From: Bacteroidales bacterium
GTDB lineage: Bacteria; Bacteroidota; Bacteroidia; Bacteroidales; P3
Length of the DNA: 64,000 nucleotides
NCBI GenBank assembly: GCA_030523765.1
Contig: JAUNHX010000001.1
Location: forward strand, 1 to 64,000
Direction of reading: 5' to 3'
Positions 30,001-36,610 of the stretch are shown here, in pieces (position 1 is the stretch's first letter; each line of letters starts with the position of its first letter). The notes under the pieces were generated by a model. It was not told where the DNA came from. It saw only the letters and a list, made by a program, of their open reading frames with translations, and did no database searches. The position numbers were made by a program, and so were the translations under genes.

Positions 30001-30581
30001 CAGGCAATCGAGCCTGGTGTATAAGCAAAGGTGGTTTTGGGAATAAAGGAGTATGTACTACTACCCTGGGAATAAGTCCTAAAACTATTTGCCTCATTGG
30101 TGCTAAGACCATAGAAAGAGGCACTCTTCCAGTTGCCTGCTACAGTAACCGTAATGTCAACCAAAAGATTGCCACCATTGTAGGAATAGGGACTATCGAA
30201 GGTAATACCCATCGTAGACCCCGTTGCATCTAGCGTACCAGTATAAACAGTAGTGCCTCGGCTAACGTCAATAGCGCTACTCAGCGTGGTTGAATTGACC
30301 TCGAGGAGTGTCACCTCAAAAGTAGCTGTCCATACAGCAGAAGCTGACTGCGATATATAGTATGTCAGCCCTGCGATAGTGCCACCATCTAAACTGGACA
30401 GCAGAGAGGACGGATAGATAACCTGTGATTTGGTACCATACGTATCGGCATAATAACCATATACAGGCACATTATCATTGGTTGCCGTACCATCACAGAC
30501 AGTGAGCGTTGACTGCGCTCGCAAAGCCCATGGGACACATAATGCACCAAAAAGCAAAAGTTTTGATAAATGTTTAACCAT
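21099..30581 (-). CDS. Giant T9SS-secreted adhesin-like repeat protein 2
   Basis: A 3160-residue protein from ATG 30581. The upstream ATG at 30671 is excluded because the -7 box lies at 30646-30653. A signal peptide (MVKHLSKLLLFGALCVPWALRAQ) is followed to about residue 1990 by fibronectin-III domains (recurring ATISWTAG, TTYYVYVQANCGG) alternating with jelly-roll modules resembling cleaved-adhesin or MAM domains of gingipains (PYVEDFES, then FYFIDDIVVEE-type ends). From about 1987 to 3077 come about 20 units with ACDSYTW and GCDSVVTLNLTV cores, interrupted near 2397-2477 by an InlB B-repeat-like module (VTYHANRSN, then GWALE, then LYGVW). The end (IYPNPTAGKL, LYGRKVAVFE, GAYTLRVTLPEG) is a T9SS type A sorting domain. 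It is a likely surface adhesin, adjacent and related to giant protein 1. Confidence 0.9.
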   Translation of the reverse strand: MVKHLSKLLLFGALCVPWALRAQSTLTVCDGTATNDNVPVYGYYADTYGTKSQVIYPSSLLSSLDGGTIAGLTYYISQSASAVWTATFEVTLLEVNSTTLSSAIDVSRGTTVYTGTLDATGSTMGITFDSPYSYNGGNLLVDITVTVAGNWKSASFYGLSTNEANSFRTYSQGSSTYSFIPKTTFAYTPGSIACPRPTGILASNLQATSATISWTAGGSESAWNLKYVEDGETDTTTVNGLTSESYSFTSLSANTTYYVYVQANCGGSDGVSRWTSGSFTTSRCDDACTYQMIFTDSYGDGWNGGSINVTQGAWSQDYTLASGFSLTTDVDICTGQSVTFTYSAGSYPDENSFELHDQTSAVVFSFSDGSTSDDASYTNATPCVLPNCPAVTHLTATATGSTTASVTWTAGDAETAWNMKYVADGSTDTTYVNDLTSASASLSSLSANTTYYIYVQANCGGSDGVSEWTEGSFTTDCDYTSVPYVEDFESTSTGTIPSCWKNYVSYASYYASYPSVSSSQYLSGSHSLALYAYYYYSYSKENIIALPTMQDINTLMITYMGKYSSSSPDTMQVGVMEDSVFIPIQTLLASELTSSFVEYNVSFDGYNGTGSRIAFRIVETGYEGYYFIDDIVVEEIPSCGHVDNLAVDALTSGAAQLSWNSSSYGTYVSAQVEYKLQSASDWTVAGTTTDSTYLLTGLSANTAYDVRVKAICSGNDESVYEAISLTTEALSCAERGQIGEGTNTSYNYGPVNDYYNYSFYEYLLTPQEVTAGSITGVEFQYAYSSSMSAKTDVTIYLAVTSNTELTANNYIPVSSMTQVYSGSLNCTQGWNRFNFTTPFEYSGESNLVMAIYDNSGHYDGSSYSFYYHSAPTSSVVGYANDYTSSTSSASEMSNRPNMAFYVEICDTPPTCGQPAVSVDNITHHAAQLSWIPGLNETEWKVYYKTADEDDYTYAATVTDMEYEVTGLLSETDYNFRVYAMCSATDSAFTTVSATTLPSCLPVDSLRAINIGLNGATITWNAGSSTVDYLNANELNYILKFVVAGTTDTLSYNVNGTSYTIANGAPNTTYYVTVQSNCGNTDGMSNTATMTFATNPMTVSLPYTCDFNSGAASYRYTWVQMQDGQPNYWMIGSDARMGTSGNSLYITNDGTTNGYINYSYSYAYAYVQINLADSGEYEYSFDWRGNGESSWDFMRVALVPVTTTLTYTGAGTSFGSSSYSSSAIPTGAITLDGGKLNLNDEWTNLDGVINLTGEQCGLYRLVFYWRNDGSSGTNPPAAVDNIVFKRLTCHKPTYLVATLGTDGASAELSWTNNEEGASTWQIEYGTDGFAHGEGTMTTVTSNPATITGLQPNQIYDFYVRNICGATPEDDDNSAWSDAAQVTTTCGTITALPYTATFEADVVYNFANCWTYIGNHNYTDNTYGAMISSSYTYAGNRALRICQDDTITETQYVVMNQVDASLPMNNNQVTFYARSSNNTTPLTVGVMTNPTDATTFVGLKTVDVPTSYTSFNVMLDAYNGEGNYLAFQIAPASNNRIYIDNVTLDLMPECPTPDDMLAVSTDDGIRLNWNGHKSSVDQWQVRYTWNHIDSAASNRQTDTMIVNASDRRADGSYIFENPELVTNYTFAVRNVCDSANGEYSEWSNEVTLTTDICNNMFIDTIGTSDTTIYLLPVTANYKNTYSQQIILASEIGTKASINALRLLYTHTENYTAKPQVTIYLGMTEKNSFSNSTDYVPQSSLTEVYTGSFKMTADSWNQIIFDTPFDYTDTTKNIVVAFLENNNQNGSVQNKFAASVEDASRTLVLRSDATINVTSLGSGLRTPFRNVMQLVNCVNCAAPDNALSVSDYTSATASWTDNAVALNHQVYIVPAAEVDAQTLENIDWDNEAMSTSNSSYTFANLDSATTYMWAARNVCAAGISSEAVTSYVSTKNYVELSVCDNESTGYSFAPTTNGTYYGNVQTEYQSEGVYNQMATAVRVEVRATSSATDTQVACDSYTWTANDSVYTESNSTAVATLTNAAGCDSVVTLNLTVKNSSTGIDTRTVCDSLVWIDGITYYETTNTPTYTLTNAAGCDSVVTLNLTVNHSDNTIFAATACDSYVWALNGTTYTVGNTTDNVVLTNQYGCDSVVTLNLIVSYGDNVIDTVTACDSYTWNGTTYTASTSEPVVTLANQYGCDSVVTLNLTVNYSTTATDVIEACDSYTWIDGNAYTSSNNTATYTLTNAVGCDSVVTLNLTVKYSNYSTFVQTVCDSYTWEDGNTYTASTTAPTVTYASANGCDSVITLNLTVNYSSAATDEVAACDSYTWIDGNAYTSSNNTATYTLTNAAGCDSVVTLNLTIGHTSYYTDVVTACVTYTWVDGTTYTESTNTPVYTFAGANAEGCDSVVTLNLTVNPKYSVTYHANRSNYSGTMPTPRICAGDNYTIIANRYMSFGYRLTGWALEADATVATYDEGDVIVMDSDIVLYGVWEEGCPDALSVRNMSTCVSYDWRGTTYTETGIYTDTVEGALYGICDSVYQLNLTIYQPTASTYEATACDSYTWPLNGQTYYAVPDEAATVVMPNAHSCDSVITLALNLRYSTTREDVVTACDSYSWATNNVTYTTSTVAQSTITNAAGCDSVQILRLTLGQSNTGVETVSACESYTWNGTTYTASTSTPTMTLTNAAGCDSVVTLHLTINQPTESVVAVSACEEYTWHGTTYTASTNTPTYVMAGANANGCDSTVVLHLTINHATTGFYYVEACDSYTWRGTTYTASTNTPTRTIAGGNANGCDSIVNLHLTIHPSVTTNIAATACDSYIWNGNTYGLSGTYNYHYTTVHGCDSSVNLNLTVNHSVSNHITAQGCGSYTWNGTTYNAAGNYTYTATAANGCDSVVTLVLTMVSNTYGNIYVSACDSYTWYGTTYTANTNSATHTLSGANMNGCDSIVTLHLTINTASSGTQTVSACDSYTWMNGVTYTASTNTPTYTINNAAGCDSVITLNLTINHGTTTTDVVETCDNYTWINGKTYYASTTAPVYYTVGENGCMDTKNLDLTINYSVTTYTEATANNSYTWNGETYTESGKYTWVGETAEGCDSTVVLTLTVNYVGIDEASALDAITIYPNPTAGKLTFSTDEVSMVEVIDLYGRKVAVFENSNVIDLSNLPAGAYTLRVTLPEGTIVRRVVKH

Positions 30582-30645
30582 AACTTTAAGTTTTAATTTA
30601 TAAATCAGAAAATTAGTCTCACGTACGTTTGTATTACTTGAATTG

Positions 30646-30653
30646 CAAAGATA
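30646..30653 (-). promoter_or_regulatory. -7 box of giant gene 2
   Basis: On the minus strand this reads TATCTTTG. No clean -33 TTG was found. Transcription would start near 30642, leaving a leader of about 60 bases before ATG 30581. Confidence 0.65.
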
Positions 30654-30926
30654 AGATTTTTTTCTTATCACTTTGTAAAATAATAAAAATTTAACGTTTC
30701 AAAGATCAAAAGAGAATACACCTTATTCTTTTAGTTTATTGAATTTCAAAACGCTGTATCAACGTCACTCAAAAATTATTTTTTTATTTTCTTAGTAGTT
30801 TTCCTTATTATTTGCGTTATTTGAACCATCTATTTGCTTTTTTCGGCATCATTTCAGAAAATATTAATTCCATACGTACTTTATGATTATCACCCAATAG
30901 TGCCCTATTTGACAAACGATAGTATT

Positions 30927-31143
30927 AGGCGAGTTCTATCAATTCACTAATTAAAGGTAACCTCTAATAATTCCACGTATGAAAAGGAATAATAATAACC
31001 ATACTTTCAGTGCTTTTGGATTGATTTATGCATCTTGCTCAGTTTCACTCAGTCATATAGCCCGCTATACTCCTTCGTTCAACGGAGCAATCTGCTATAA
31101 ATCTTCTTCAAAATCACATTGAAGCAATTTTTAGAGGTTACCT
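30927..31143 (+). repeat. Dispersed MITE-like element, diverged copy 3
   Basis: Its left part (GTTCTATCAATTCAC, then ATTAAA) and core (CAGTGCTTTTG, CATCTTGCT, TATAGC-CC-GCTATA, GCAATCTG) parallel the element at 56-254. Inner terminal repeats AGGTAACCTCTAA (30955) and TTAGAGGTTACCT (31131-31143) are exact inverses yet differ from those of copy 1, which suggests paired change of both ends. It lies in the ~890-base gap between giant gene 2 and msrC; no gene is present. Confidence 0.75.
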
Positions 31144-31272
31144 AAACAAAAAAAACGATCATACGACATAGGAATCTGTATTGCACCCCAAAGATGGATA
31201 TTATTTTTTGAGACTCTTGCTATGAAGATTGAATTGTCTTTTTATTTGCCTCTTTATCGGCTTGCTGCCTCC

Positions 31273-31360
31273 TATCACCCTTACTTCACCCTTACTTCAC
31301 CCTTACTCATGAGTATGGCTAGAGTAAGGGTAATGCGAGGCTAGAGTAAGGGTGATACGA
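31273..31360. repeat. 11-bp-period direct and inverted repeat array A
   Basis: Three tandem 11-mers CACCCTTACTT (31277, 31288, 31299) are followed by two 22-base units beginning TAGAGTAAGGG (31320, 31342), which are inverted relative to the first set. The whole can fold into a long hairpin. The array lies about 110 bases upstream of msrC. Confidence 0.8.
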
Positions 31361-31470
31361 AGGAAAGGCGAGAGAAGAGAGGCGGAAAAGAGAAAAAAAG
31401 CCCAAAAAAGGCTTTCCTCAATAAAACAATAATAAGGGCTCAATCTCGTTATGAGAAAAAAGAAAACATT

Positions 31471-31941
31471 ATGGATAAAAAAGAGCAATACAGAGAACTG
31501 AAACTACAAGTGCAAGGACTGATTGAAGGAGAGACATTGGAAGTAAGCGTTTTAGCCAACGTTAGCGCCGCTATACGCGAAATGTTTGGCTTTTTTTGGG
31601 TGGGATTCTATCTGGTGCGAGATAACGAGCTGGCACTGGGCCCTTTCCAAGGAACGCCCGCATGCTATCGTATCAAAAAGGGGCGAGGAGTATGTGGAAC
31701 CGCTTGGGCCGATGGGCGCTCTATCGTAGTGAAGGATGTAGAAGAATTTCCTGGCCACATTGCTTGCAGCAGCCTCAGCCGTAGTGAGATAGTAGTTCCC
31801 CTCTTCGATGCCGCTGGCATAATGCGTAGCGAACTGGATATAGACAGCACAGAAATAGGCACCTTCGATGAGGATGATCGCGAAGGCCTAGAGGCTATCT
31901 GCTGCTTGGTAGCCAAGCAGTTGTATGGAAACGGTCAATAA
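31471..31941 (+). CDS. msrC: Free methionine-(R)-sulfoxide reductase (GAF domain)
   Basis: A 156-residue cytoplasmic protein made of one GAF domain. The family (fRMsr, E. coli YebR) reduces free methionine-R-sulfoxide with thioredoxin-supplied electrons. Three catalytic cysteines are present as Cys65, Cys75 and Cys99 (PACYRIKKGRGVCGTAW and GHIACSS), with the same 10- and 24-residue spacing as E. coli Cys84, Cys94 and Cys118. The ELDIDS motif near residue 117 is also typical. This argues against a signalling GAF protein. It appears to be a single gene; the sequence shows no clear promoter box. Confidence 0.93.
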   Translation: MDKKEQYRELKLQVQGLIEGETLEVSVLANVSAAIREMFGFFWVGFYLVRDNELALGPFQGTPACYRIKKGRGVCGTAWADGRSIVVKDVEEFPGHIACSSLSRSEIVVPLFDAAGIMRSELDIDSTEIGTFDEDDREGLEAICCLVAKQLYGNGQ

Positions 31942-32217
31942 AGATAGCTTTCTAGATCAATTGGCTAAGCAGATTCTTTACGCTAACGCTTTACCTTTGA
32001 TAGGATCTGTTCCTTATTCAACTACAGCCATTTAGAGCCAATATGTGAGATGTAGGCCTTAAGAGAGTTCAATTTTTGAGAAATCGGCCTCTCGAAAGAG
32101 CTATTTTTCGGCCTTTGTTAAGTAAGCGAAACGGAAAAAACGAACTATTTCAAATTTGAAAGACAGCCTATTGATAAAAAAACTGCAAGATATTTTATGC
32201 AATTCAATAAAAAGTGG
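31942..32217. other. Gene-free gap upstream of ssb
   Basis: No reading frame with gene-like features was seen between msrC and the ssb promoter. A short direct repeat (CGGCCT near 32083 and 32109) is the only pattern noticed. Confidence 0.5.
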
Positions 32218-32225
32218 TATCTTTG
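32218..32225 (+). promoter_or_regulatory. -7 box of ssb
   Basis: TATCTTTG matches TAnnTTTG; only a poor -33 (TTTATG) is upstream. It predicts a leader of about 58 bases before ATG 32287. Confidence 0.6.
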
Positions 32226-32286
32226 CCTTTGAAATTTTAAACTGATACGATAAATTATATTGCGTAAACAAAAACATTTTTAATCA

Positions 32287-32739
32287 ATGGTAGGAGTAAA
32301 TAAAGTAATTCTGATTGGTAATTTAGGAAAGAATCCCGAAATCATCACCTTCCCGCAGGATCGTCGCGACGATGGCAATATAGGAGTGGTTAAGAAAGCC
32401 ACCTTCCCCTTGGCCACCACCGAAATAAGGAAGAACCGCGAAGGCGAACGTATCGAACAAACCGATTGGCACAATATCGTATGTTGGCGAGGTTTGGCCG
32501 AGATAGCCGAACGTATCCTCAAGAAAGGAACCCAGGTATATATTGAAGGCAAACTGCAATCACGCTCGTGGGAGGATAAAGAGGGCAACAAACGCTATAT
32601 CACGGAAGTGGTGGCTGAGAACTTCACCGTTCTGGCAAACAAGAACCGCTCCGATGACAATCCTCAACAGCCTGCACAAGACCCCTATGCTTCGATACTC
32701 AACGAGGAAACCGAACCGCTAGGCGACCTTCCTTTCTAG
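32287..32739 (+). CDS. ssb: Single-stranded DNA-binding protein
   Basis: A 150-residue OB-fold protein that coats single-stranded DNA in replication and repair. The N-terminal motif VNKVILIGNLGKNPE and the core WHNIVCWRGLAEIAERILKKG are the standard SSB signatures (residues 4-80). A short flexible linker rich in Gln, Pro and Asp leads to the C-terminal tip LGDLPF, a variant of the acidic DDDIPF tail that recruits partner proteins. It has its own -7 box and terminator, so it is monocistronic here. Confidence 0.96.
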   Translation: MVGVNKVILIGNLGKNPEIITFPQDRRDDGNIGVVKKATFPLATTEIRKNREGERIEQTDWHNIVCWRGLAEIAERILKKGTQVYIEGKLQSRSWEDKEGNKRYITEVVAENFTVLANKNRSDDNPQQPAQDPYASILNEETEPLGDLPF

Positions 32740-32765
32740 AAGAGACACACTAAGATGAAAACAAA

Positions 32766-32806
32766 ATGATGGGCTTCGCCACTAAGGTGTGAGCCCATTT
32801 TTCTTT
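32766..32806 (+). terminator. Terminator after ssb
   Basis: Arms ATGGGCT/AGCCCAT (32768-32774 and 32792-32798) are extended by pairing in the loop and followed by TTTTCTTT, about 28 bases beyond the stop. Confidence 0.8.
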
Positions 32807-32940
32807 GATCTGCTTTACTCTGCATGCGCTATTAAGCTAAAAAACAGCAGGCTTTCCTCCTCAGCCATTCATCGGCTATTATTCCCTATGTTTTTCATAT
32901 ACTTAACTTATATTATACCCATATACCAACCCTATATCAC

Positions 32941-33037
32941 CCAAGTACTCACTTGCCATTTATCGTACTAGGTACTTGAGTAGAACTTAGGTAGGACTTA
33001 AGTAGGAGTTAGGTTAGACTTAGGTAAGGCTTAGAAT
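32941..33037. repeat. 11-bp-period tandem repeat array B
   Basis: Six consecutive 11-base units (from 32972) follow the consensus GGACTTAGGTA: for example GAACTTAGGTA, GGACTTAAGTA, AGACTTAGGTA. An inverted arm, CAAGTAC at 32942-32948, pairs with GTACTTG at 32972-32978. The array lies in the 756-base gap between ssb and the recombinase gene; the remainder of that gap (33040-33460) is AT-rich and unassigned. Confidence 0.8.
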
Positions 33038-33462
33038 TATAGGAAAAGATACTTGTTTTTTCTTAAAATATGGAGAACTTTTTACTCAAATGCTACGTTA
33101 TTCATAACGGATATATGCTCCTACTGAATTTATAGAAATTGAGCACAAATAAGATAAAAGAAGGAAAAGGAGTATGACGATTCTTTCGGGAAAACAATTC
33201 TTTCTATCGATATAATTGCAAGAAAGCTTTCTTTTCCGTTTCAAATGAAATGGTTAGCAACCCAAAAGGAATGGACTTGCCCTTTGAGATTAAAAGTTAT
33301 ACATGCATTTGTAGAATCCTCCATAAAAGGATAGATTGCTGAGCGAACTTGACGATAAGTACTATTGATTATCATAAGCGCTAGGGTAAGTACATCAATA
33401 TTTATTACTTGATAACCAAGACCGAATGAAGGCTAGGAGTGTTAAATTTGGGTTTTTTCTTG

Positions 33463-33490
33463 TTGACGTGAAAAAAAATGTGTAATTTTG
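33463..33490 (+). promoter_or_regulatory. Promoter of the Xer-type recombinase gene
   Basis: TTG (33463-33465), 17 bases, TAATTTTG (33483-33490). The expected transcription start is around 33494, only a few bases before ATG 33496. Confidence 0.65.
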
Positions 33491-33495
33491 TTGCC

Positions 33496-34398
33496 ATGAA
33501 TATCAGCGTAGCCATAGAGCGTTTCCTCAACTATATCAGCACCGAACGAAAATATTCGGAGTATACGCTACGCAACTATTCTGGGTCGTTGCAACTGTTT
33601 GCCAATTACTGTAAGGAGAACGGAGTGGAGGAGATTGAGGAGATTGAAGCTCGCGAAGTGAGAGAATGGCAAATGGGGCTAACCGAAAACGGGACCCATC
33701 CCAACACGATAAGACTCCACCTTGTGGCACTTCGTACCTGGTTCCGATTCATGCGGCGCGAAGGATGGCTTCATACCGATGTGATGGCCAAAGTGCGTAC
33801 ACCCAAGATTCCGCCCCGTTTGCCTGTAACCTTTCGCGAAAGCGAGGTAGAACACCTCTACGATGCCGACCTATTTGCCAACGATTTTGAGGGGCAACGC
33901 GACAAACTGCTGCTAAGAATGCTCTACGAAACAGGAATGAGAAGGGCCGAGGTAGTATCGCTCACCAACGAGTCGATTAATTTTTCGAACAACAGCATCA
34001 AAGTGAGAGGAAAAGGCAACAAAGAGCGAATAATTCCTATCGAAAATGAGTTGGCACAAAATATTCGCAACTATTTTGCGTTAAAGGAGCAGATAGAGGA
34101 TGTTGACGAGCACCTTTTTGTACGCCCCAACGGCAAGCCCATCACCTATGCTGAGGTAGGCTCCATCGTGAAACGCTACATGTCGATGCTCTCGCATGCC
34201 GAAAAGATTACGCCCCATGTGTTTCGACACACGTTCGCCACTCACCTACTCAACGAAGGGGCCGATATCAGCGCCATTAAGGAGTTGCTAGGTCATGCCG
34301 ACATCCATACAACCGAAATATATACCCACGTAACTCGAGAACATATCAAAGAAACATATAAACATGCCCATCCCCGGGCGCAAAAAAAAAGGAGGTAA
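33496..34398 (+). CDS. xerC: Tyrosine recombinase XerC/XerD-like
   Basis: A 300-residue site-specific recombinase. The N-terminal core-binding (SAM-like) domain covers about 1-90 and the catalytic domain about 105-295. Catalytic residues are visible: Arg149 (TGMR), His241 and Arg244 (HVFRH), His267 (LGHAD) and nucleophile Tyr276 (IYTHV). Xer enzymes resolve chromosome dimers at dif; the length and lack of mobile-element neighbours support a housekeeping role. XerC or XerD cannot be told apart from this alone. An upstream in-frame ATG at 33478 lies between the promoter elements, so the start is set at 33496. It is followed directly by hpf, two bases after the stop. Confidence 0.88.
   Translation: MNISVAIERFLNYISTERKYSEYTLRNYSGSLQLFANYCKENGVEEIEEIEAREVREWQMGLTENGTHPNTIRLHLVALRTWFRFMRREGWLHTDVMAKVRTPKIPPRLPVTFRESEVEHLYDADLFANDFEGQRDKLLLRMLYETGMRRAEVVSLTNESINFSNNSIKVRGKGNKERIIPIENELAQNIRNYFALKEQIEDVDEHLFVRPNGKPITYAEVGSIVKRYMSMLSHAEKITPHVFRHTFATHLLNEGADISAIKELLGHADIHTTEIYTHVTREHIKETYKHAHPRAQKKRR
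34390..34395 (+). promoter_or_regulatory. Strong Shine-Dalgarno site of hpf
   Basis: AGGAGG lies 5 bases before ATG 34401 and overlaps the end of the recombinase frame. Such a site is rare in this phylum and was seen before no other gene in the window. Confidence 0.75.
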
Positions 34399-34400
34399 CT

Positions 34401-34694
34401 ATGAATATCACCATCAATTCCGTCAAATTCAAAGCCGACGAAAAACTCGAAAAGTTTGTCAATGAAAAAGTTGCCAAGATTGAACGTCTGGTTGACAATG
34501 CCACCAAATGCGAGGTAACCCTCAAAGTGGACAAACCGGAAAGCGACAACAATAAAATCGCCGAAATCAATCTTGCCCTCCCTGGCCAAAACCTTTTTAA
34601 TAGCAAACAAGCCAATAGTTTCGAAGAAGCAGTAAGCGATTGTGTTGATACCCTCAGAGGTCAGATCGACAAATACAAGGAACGCTACAAATAA
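34401..34694 (+). CDS. hpf: Ribosome hibernation promoting factor, short form
   Basis: A 97-residue protein of the HPF/YfiA (RaiA) family. It binds the 30S decoding region and inactivates ribosomes in slow growth. The fold is visible as the beta strand MNITINSVKF, a helix (EKLEKFVNEKVAKIERL), then strands around CEVTLKVDKP and AEINLALPGQNLFNS, and a C-terminal helix (FEEAVSDCVDTLRGQIDKYKERYK). The C-terminal dimerisation domain of long HPF is absent. It is probably co-transcribed with the recombinase; the pairing of a xer gene with hpf is common in Bacteroidales. It has a full Shine-Dalgarno and its own terminator. Confidence 0.93.
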   Translation: MNITINSVKFKADEKLEKFVNEKVAKIERLVDNATKCEVTLKVDKPESDNNKIAEINLALPGQNLFNSKQANSFEEAVSDCVDTLRGQIDKYKERYK

Positions 34695-34754
34695 TATAGC
34701 TTCCAACCCTCCTCTTTATCGCTATCATCAAGCCTACTATTAAAGAGGACTCAA

Positions 34755-34804
34755 AACGCTCTGCCCCAAGTACGGTGCTCGTCCGCTGGGCAGAGCGTTT
34801 TCTT
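34755..34804 (+). terminator. Terminator after hpf
   Basis: Perfect 12-bp arms AACGCTCTGCCC/GGGCAGAGCGTT (34755-34766, 34788-34799) followed by TTTTCTT. Confidence 0.9.
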
Positions 34805-34823
34805 CCAAAAAGAAATATATACT

Positions 34824-35912
34824 ATGTTGTTCAATAAAAAACTCCTCGCCTGGTTCCAAGAAAATGGCCGCAACCTCCCTTGGCGCGGTATCAACGATCC
34901 CTACAAGATATGGCTATCGGAAATCATCCTACAGCAAACACGTATCGAACAGGGAAGGGACTACTATATGCGATTTACTGAACAATATCCAACAGTGACC
35001 CACCTAGCCAACGCATCGGAAGAAGAGGTGCTAAAAACCTGGCAAGGGCTGGGCTACTACTCTCGCGCCCGTAACCTACACGCCTCAGCACAATTTATTG
35101 CCAACCAACTGAATGGCCAATTCCCCAACAGTTATGAAGGCTTGCTCCAATTGAAAGGGGTAGGCAAATATACAGCCGCAGCGATAGCCTCGTTTGCCTA
35201 TCGTCTCCCCTACCCTGTTATTGACGGAAACGTGTATCGCTTCATTTCGCGCCTCTATGGGATTGACACCCCTATAGGAACTGATGCTGCCTATAAACAA
35301 TTCGAAACACTACTGCTAAAACTGATTGACAGAGAACAACCCGATCTATTCAATCACGCTATGATGGATTTTGGATCAACCTACTGCAAACCCACAGGTT
35401 GCAACTGCAAAGAATGTATTTTCCAAAATGAGTGCGTAGCATGGAAAACCCAACGAGTTGAATTTCTTCCAGTCAAAGGGAACACCGTAACGATAAAACA
35501 CCGCTGGTTTTATTACTACTTTATTGTTTGGGAACAGCAAGGAAACCAAACCACGATGCTCCACCGACGCGAAGGGAAAGACATATGGAAAGGGCTCTAC
35601 GAATTTCCCCTCATCGAAACCAATCACGCATTGACACAGAAAGAACTCCACAAACAAAACAGTCATATAGTGTCACTTATCGGTAACAGCGAAGCGCAAC
35701 AAATAATCATCTCTTCACCCATAAAACACCAACTAACACATCGCACCATCCAAGCCACCTTTATATATCTTCATATGGGGAGCAACATAGAGGTACAACT
35801 GTTGGAAGGAGAACAAAAATTTAGTATCGAAGAAGCAAAAAAACTACCCATCTCACGTCTGATAGATATTTATACCCAACAAATCCATTGGATGGAGAAC
35901 GAGATACACTAA
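34824..35912 (+). CDS. mutY: A/G-specific adenine DNA glycosylase
   Basis: A 362-residue base-excision repair enzyme that removes adenine mispaired with 8-oxoguanine. The helix-hairpin-helix (LKGVGKYTAAAIASFA, about 109-124) is followed by catalytic Asp134 (PVIDGN); the second catalytic acid is Glu33 (LSEIILQQTR). The Glu-Asp spacing of 101 equals that of E. coli MutY (Glu37, Asp138). The iron-sulfur cluster ligands Cys188, Cys195, Cys198 and Cys204 fit CX6CX2CX5C. The C-terminal third is the NUDIX-like 8-oxoG recognition domain. It starts after the hpf terminator and no clear promoter box was found in the short gap. Confidence 0.96.
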   Translation: MLFNKKLLAWFQENGRNLPWRGINDPYKIWLSEIILQQTRIEQGRDYYMRFTEQYPTVTHLANASEEEVLKTWQGLGYYSRARNLHASAQFIANQLNGQFPNSYEGLLQLKGVGKYTAAAIASFAYRLPYPVIDGNVYRFISRLYGIDTPIGTDAAYKQFETLLLKLIDREQPDLFNHAMMDFGSTYCKPTGCNCKECIFQNECVAWKTQRVEFLPVKGNTVTIKHRWFYYYFIVWEQQGNQTTMLHRREGKDIWKGLYEFPLIETNHALTQKELHKQNSHIVSLIGNSEAQQIIISSPIKHQLTHRTIQATFIYLHMGSNIEVQLLEGEQKFSIEEAKKLPISRLIDIYTQQIHWMENEIH

Positions 35913-36220
35913 CAACTATCTGATATATAAGCAAAAACCAAAAAAGATTCCCCTACCGAGAGACCCAACATCAACGTGTATTTCAATAAATTACAACCAT
36001 TATTACCCAAGCAATAAAGAGACACACGACAACGAGAGGCAAAATTTCAAAATTCGACTCCCAAAATAAGTTCTTAACAGAGTTTTCAACCACGTAAGTG
36101 CCTCATAAAGGAATGTTAAATCTTATTTTTGCATTTCTTATAAACTATTGAAATAAAACATCTTCAGATTAACGATTTGTTAAAAAATCCAAAAATCGGT
36201 TTTGGAAGGGGCAAAAAGTT
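35913..36220. other. Gap upstream of rpmB
   Basis: No gene is seen. TATTTTTG at 36124-36131 could be a second -7 box, but it has no matching -33 element. Confidence 0.35.
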
Positions 36221-36250
36221 TTGTCAGTTCAAAAAAAAGTTAGACCTTTG
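36221..36250 (+). promoter_or_regulatory. Probable rpmB-rpsU promoter
   Basis: TTG (36221-36223), 19 bases, then GACCTTTG, which keeps the TTTG part of the -7 box but not the leading TA. It predicts a leader of about 64 bases. Confidence 0.45.
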
Positions 36251-36317
36251 CCGCCGTTTTCGTCATCGAAAAAAGGTGACAATCCTATTTGAAATAAAAT
36301 TATAAAAGTTAAATATC

Positions 36318-36557
36318 ATGTCGAAGAAATGTGAAATTACCGGCAAGCATGTAGTCACCGGTTGCAATGTATCCCACTCGCGCATCCACACCAAGCGCAC
36401 CTTTGCTCCCAACCTGCAAACCAAGAAGTTCTACATCCCCGAAGAGGATATGTGGATCACCCTCAAAGTTTCGGCTAAGGGTATGCGTATTATCAACAAG
36501 AAAGGCATCCTCAACGCATTGAAGGACGCTGCTGCTCAAGGACATCTTCAGTTCTAA
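36318..36557 (+). CDS. rpmB: 50S ribosomal protein bL28
   Basis: A 79-residue basic ribosomal protein. MSKKCEITGKHVVTGCNVSHS at the N-terminus, followed by KRTFAPNLQTKKF, is the classic L28 signature. Length is normal. In many Bacteroidota rpmB is followed by rpmG and a small DUF4295 protein; here rpsU follows instead after 66 bases, so the usual partner genes are missing from this spot. The two are probably co-transcribed. Confidence 0.97.
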   Translation: MSKKCEITGKHVVTGCNVSHSRIHTKRTFAPNLQTKKFYIPEEDMWITLKVSAKGMRIINKKGILNALKDAAAQGHLQF

Positions 36558-36610
36558 TACTATAGAACCGAACAAGTCATAAATAATTTTTATTAACCCT
36601 TAACAAAGAA

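Noticed and set aside
31471-31941. GAF protein as a cyclic-nucleotide or light sensor
   Set aside because: The three cysteines with exact fRMsr spacing and single-domain length point to the sulfoxide reductase.
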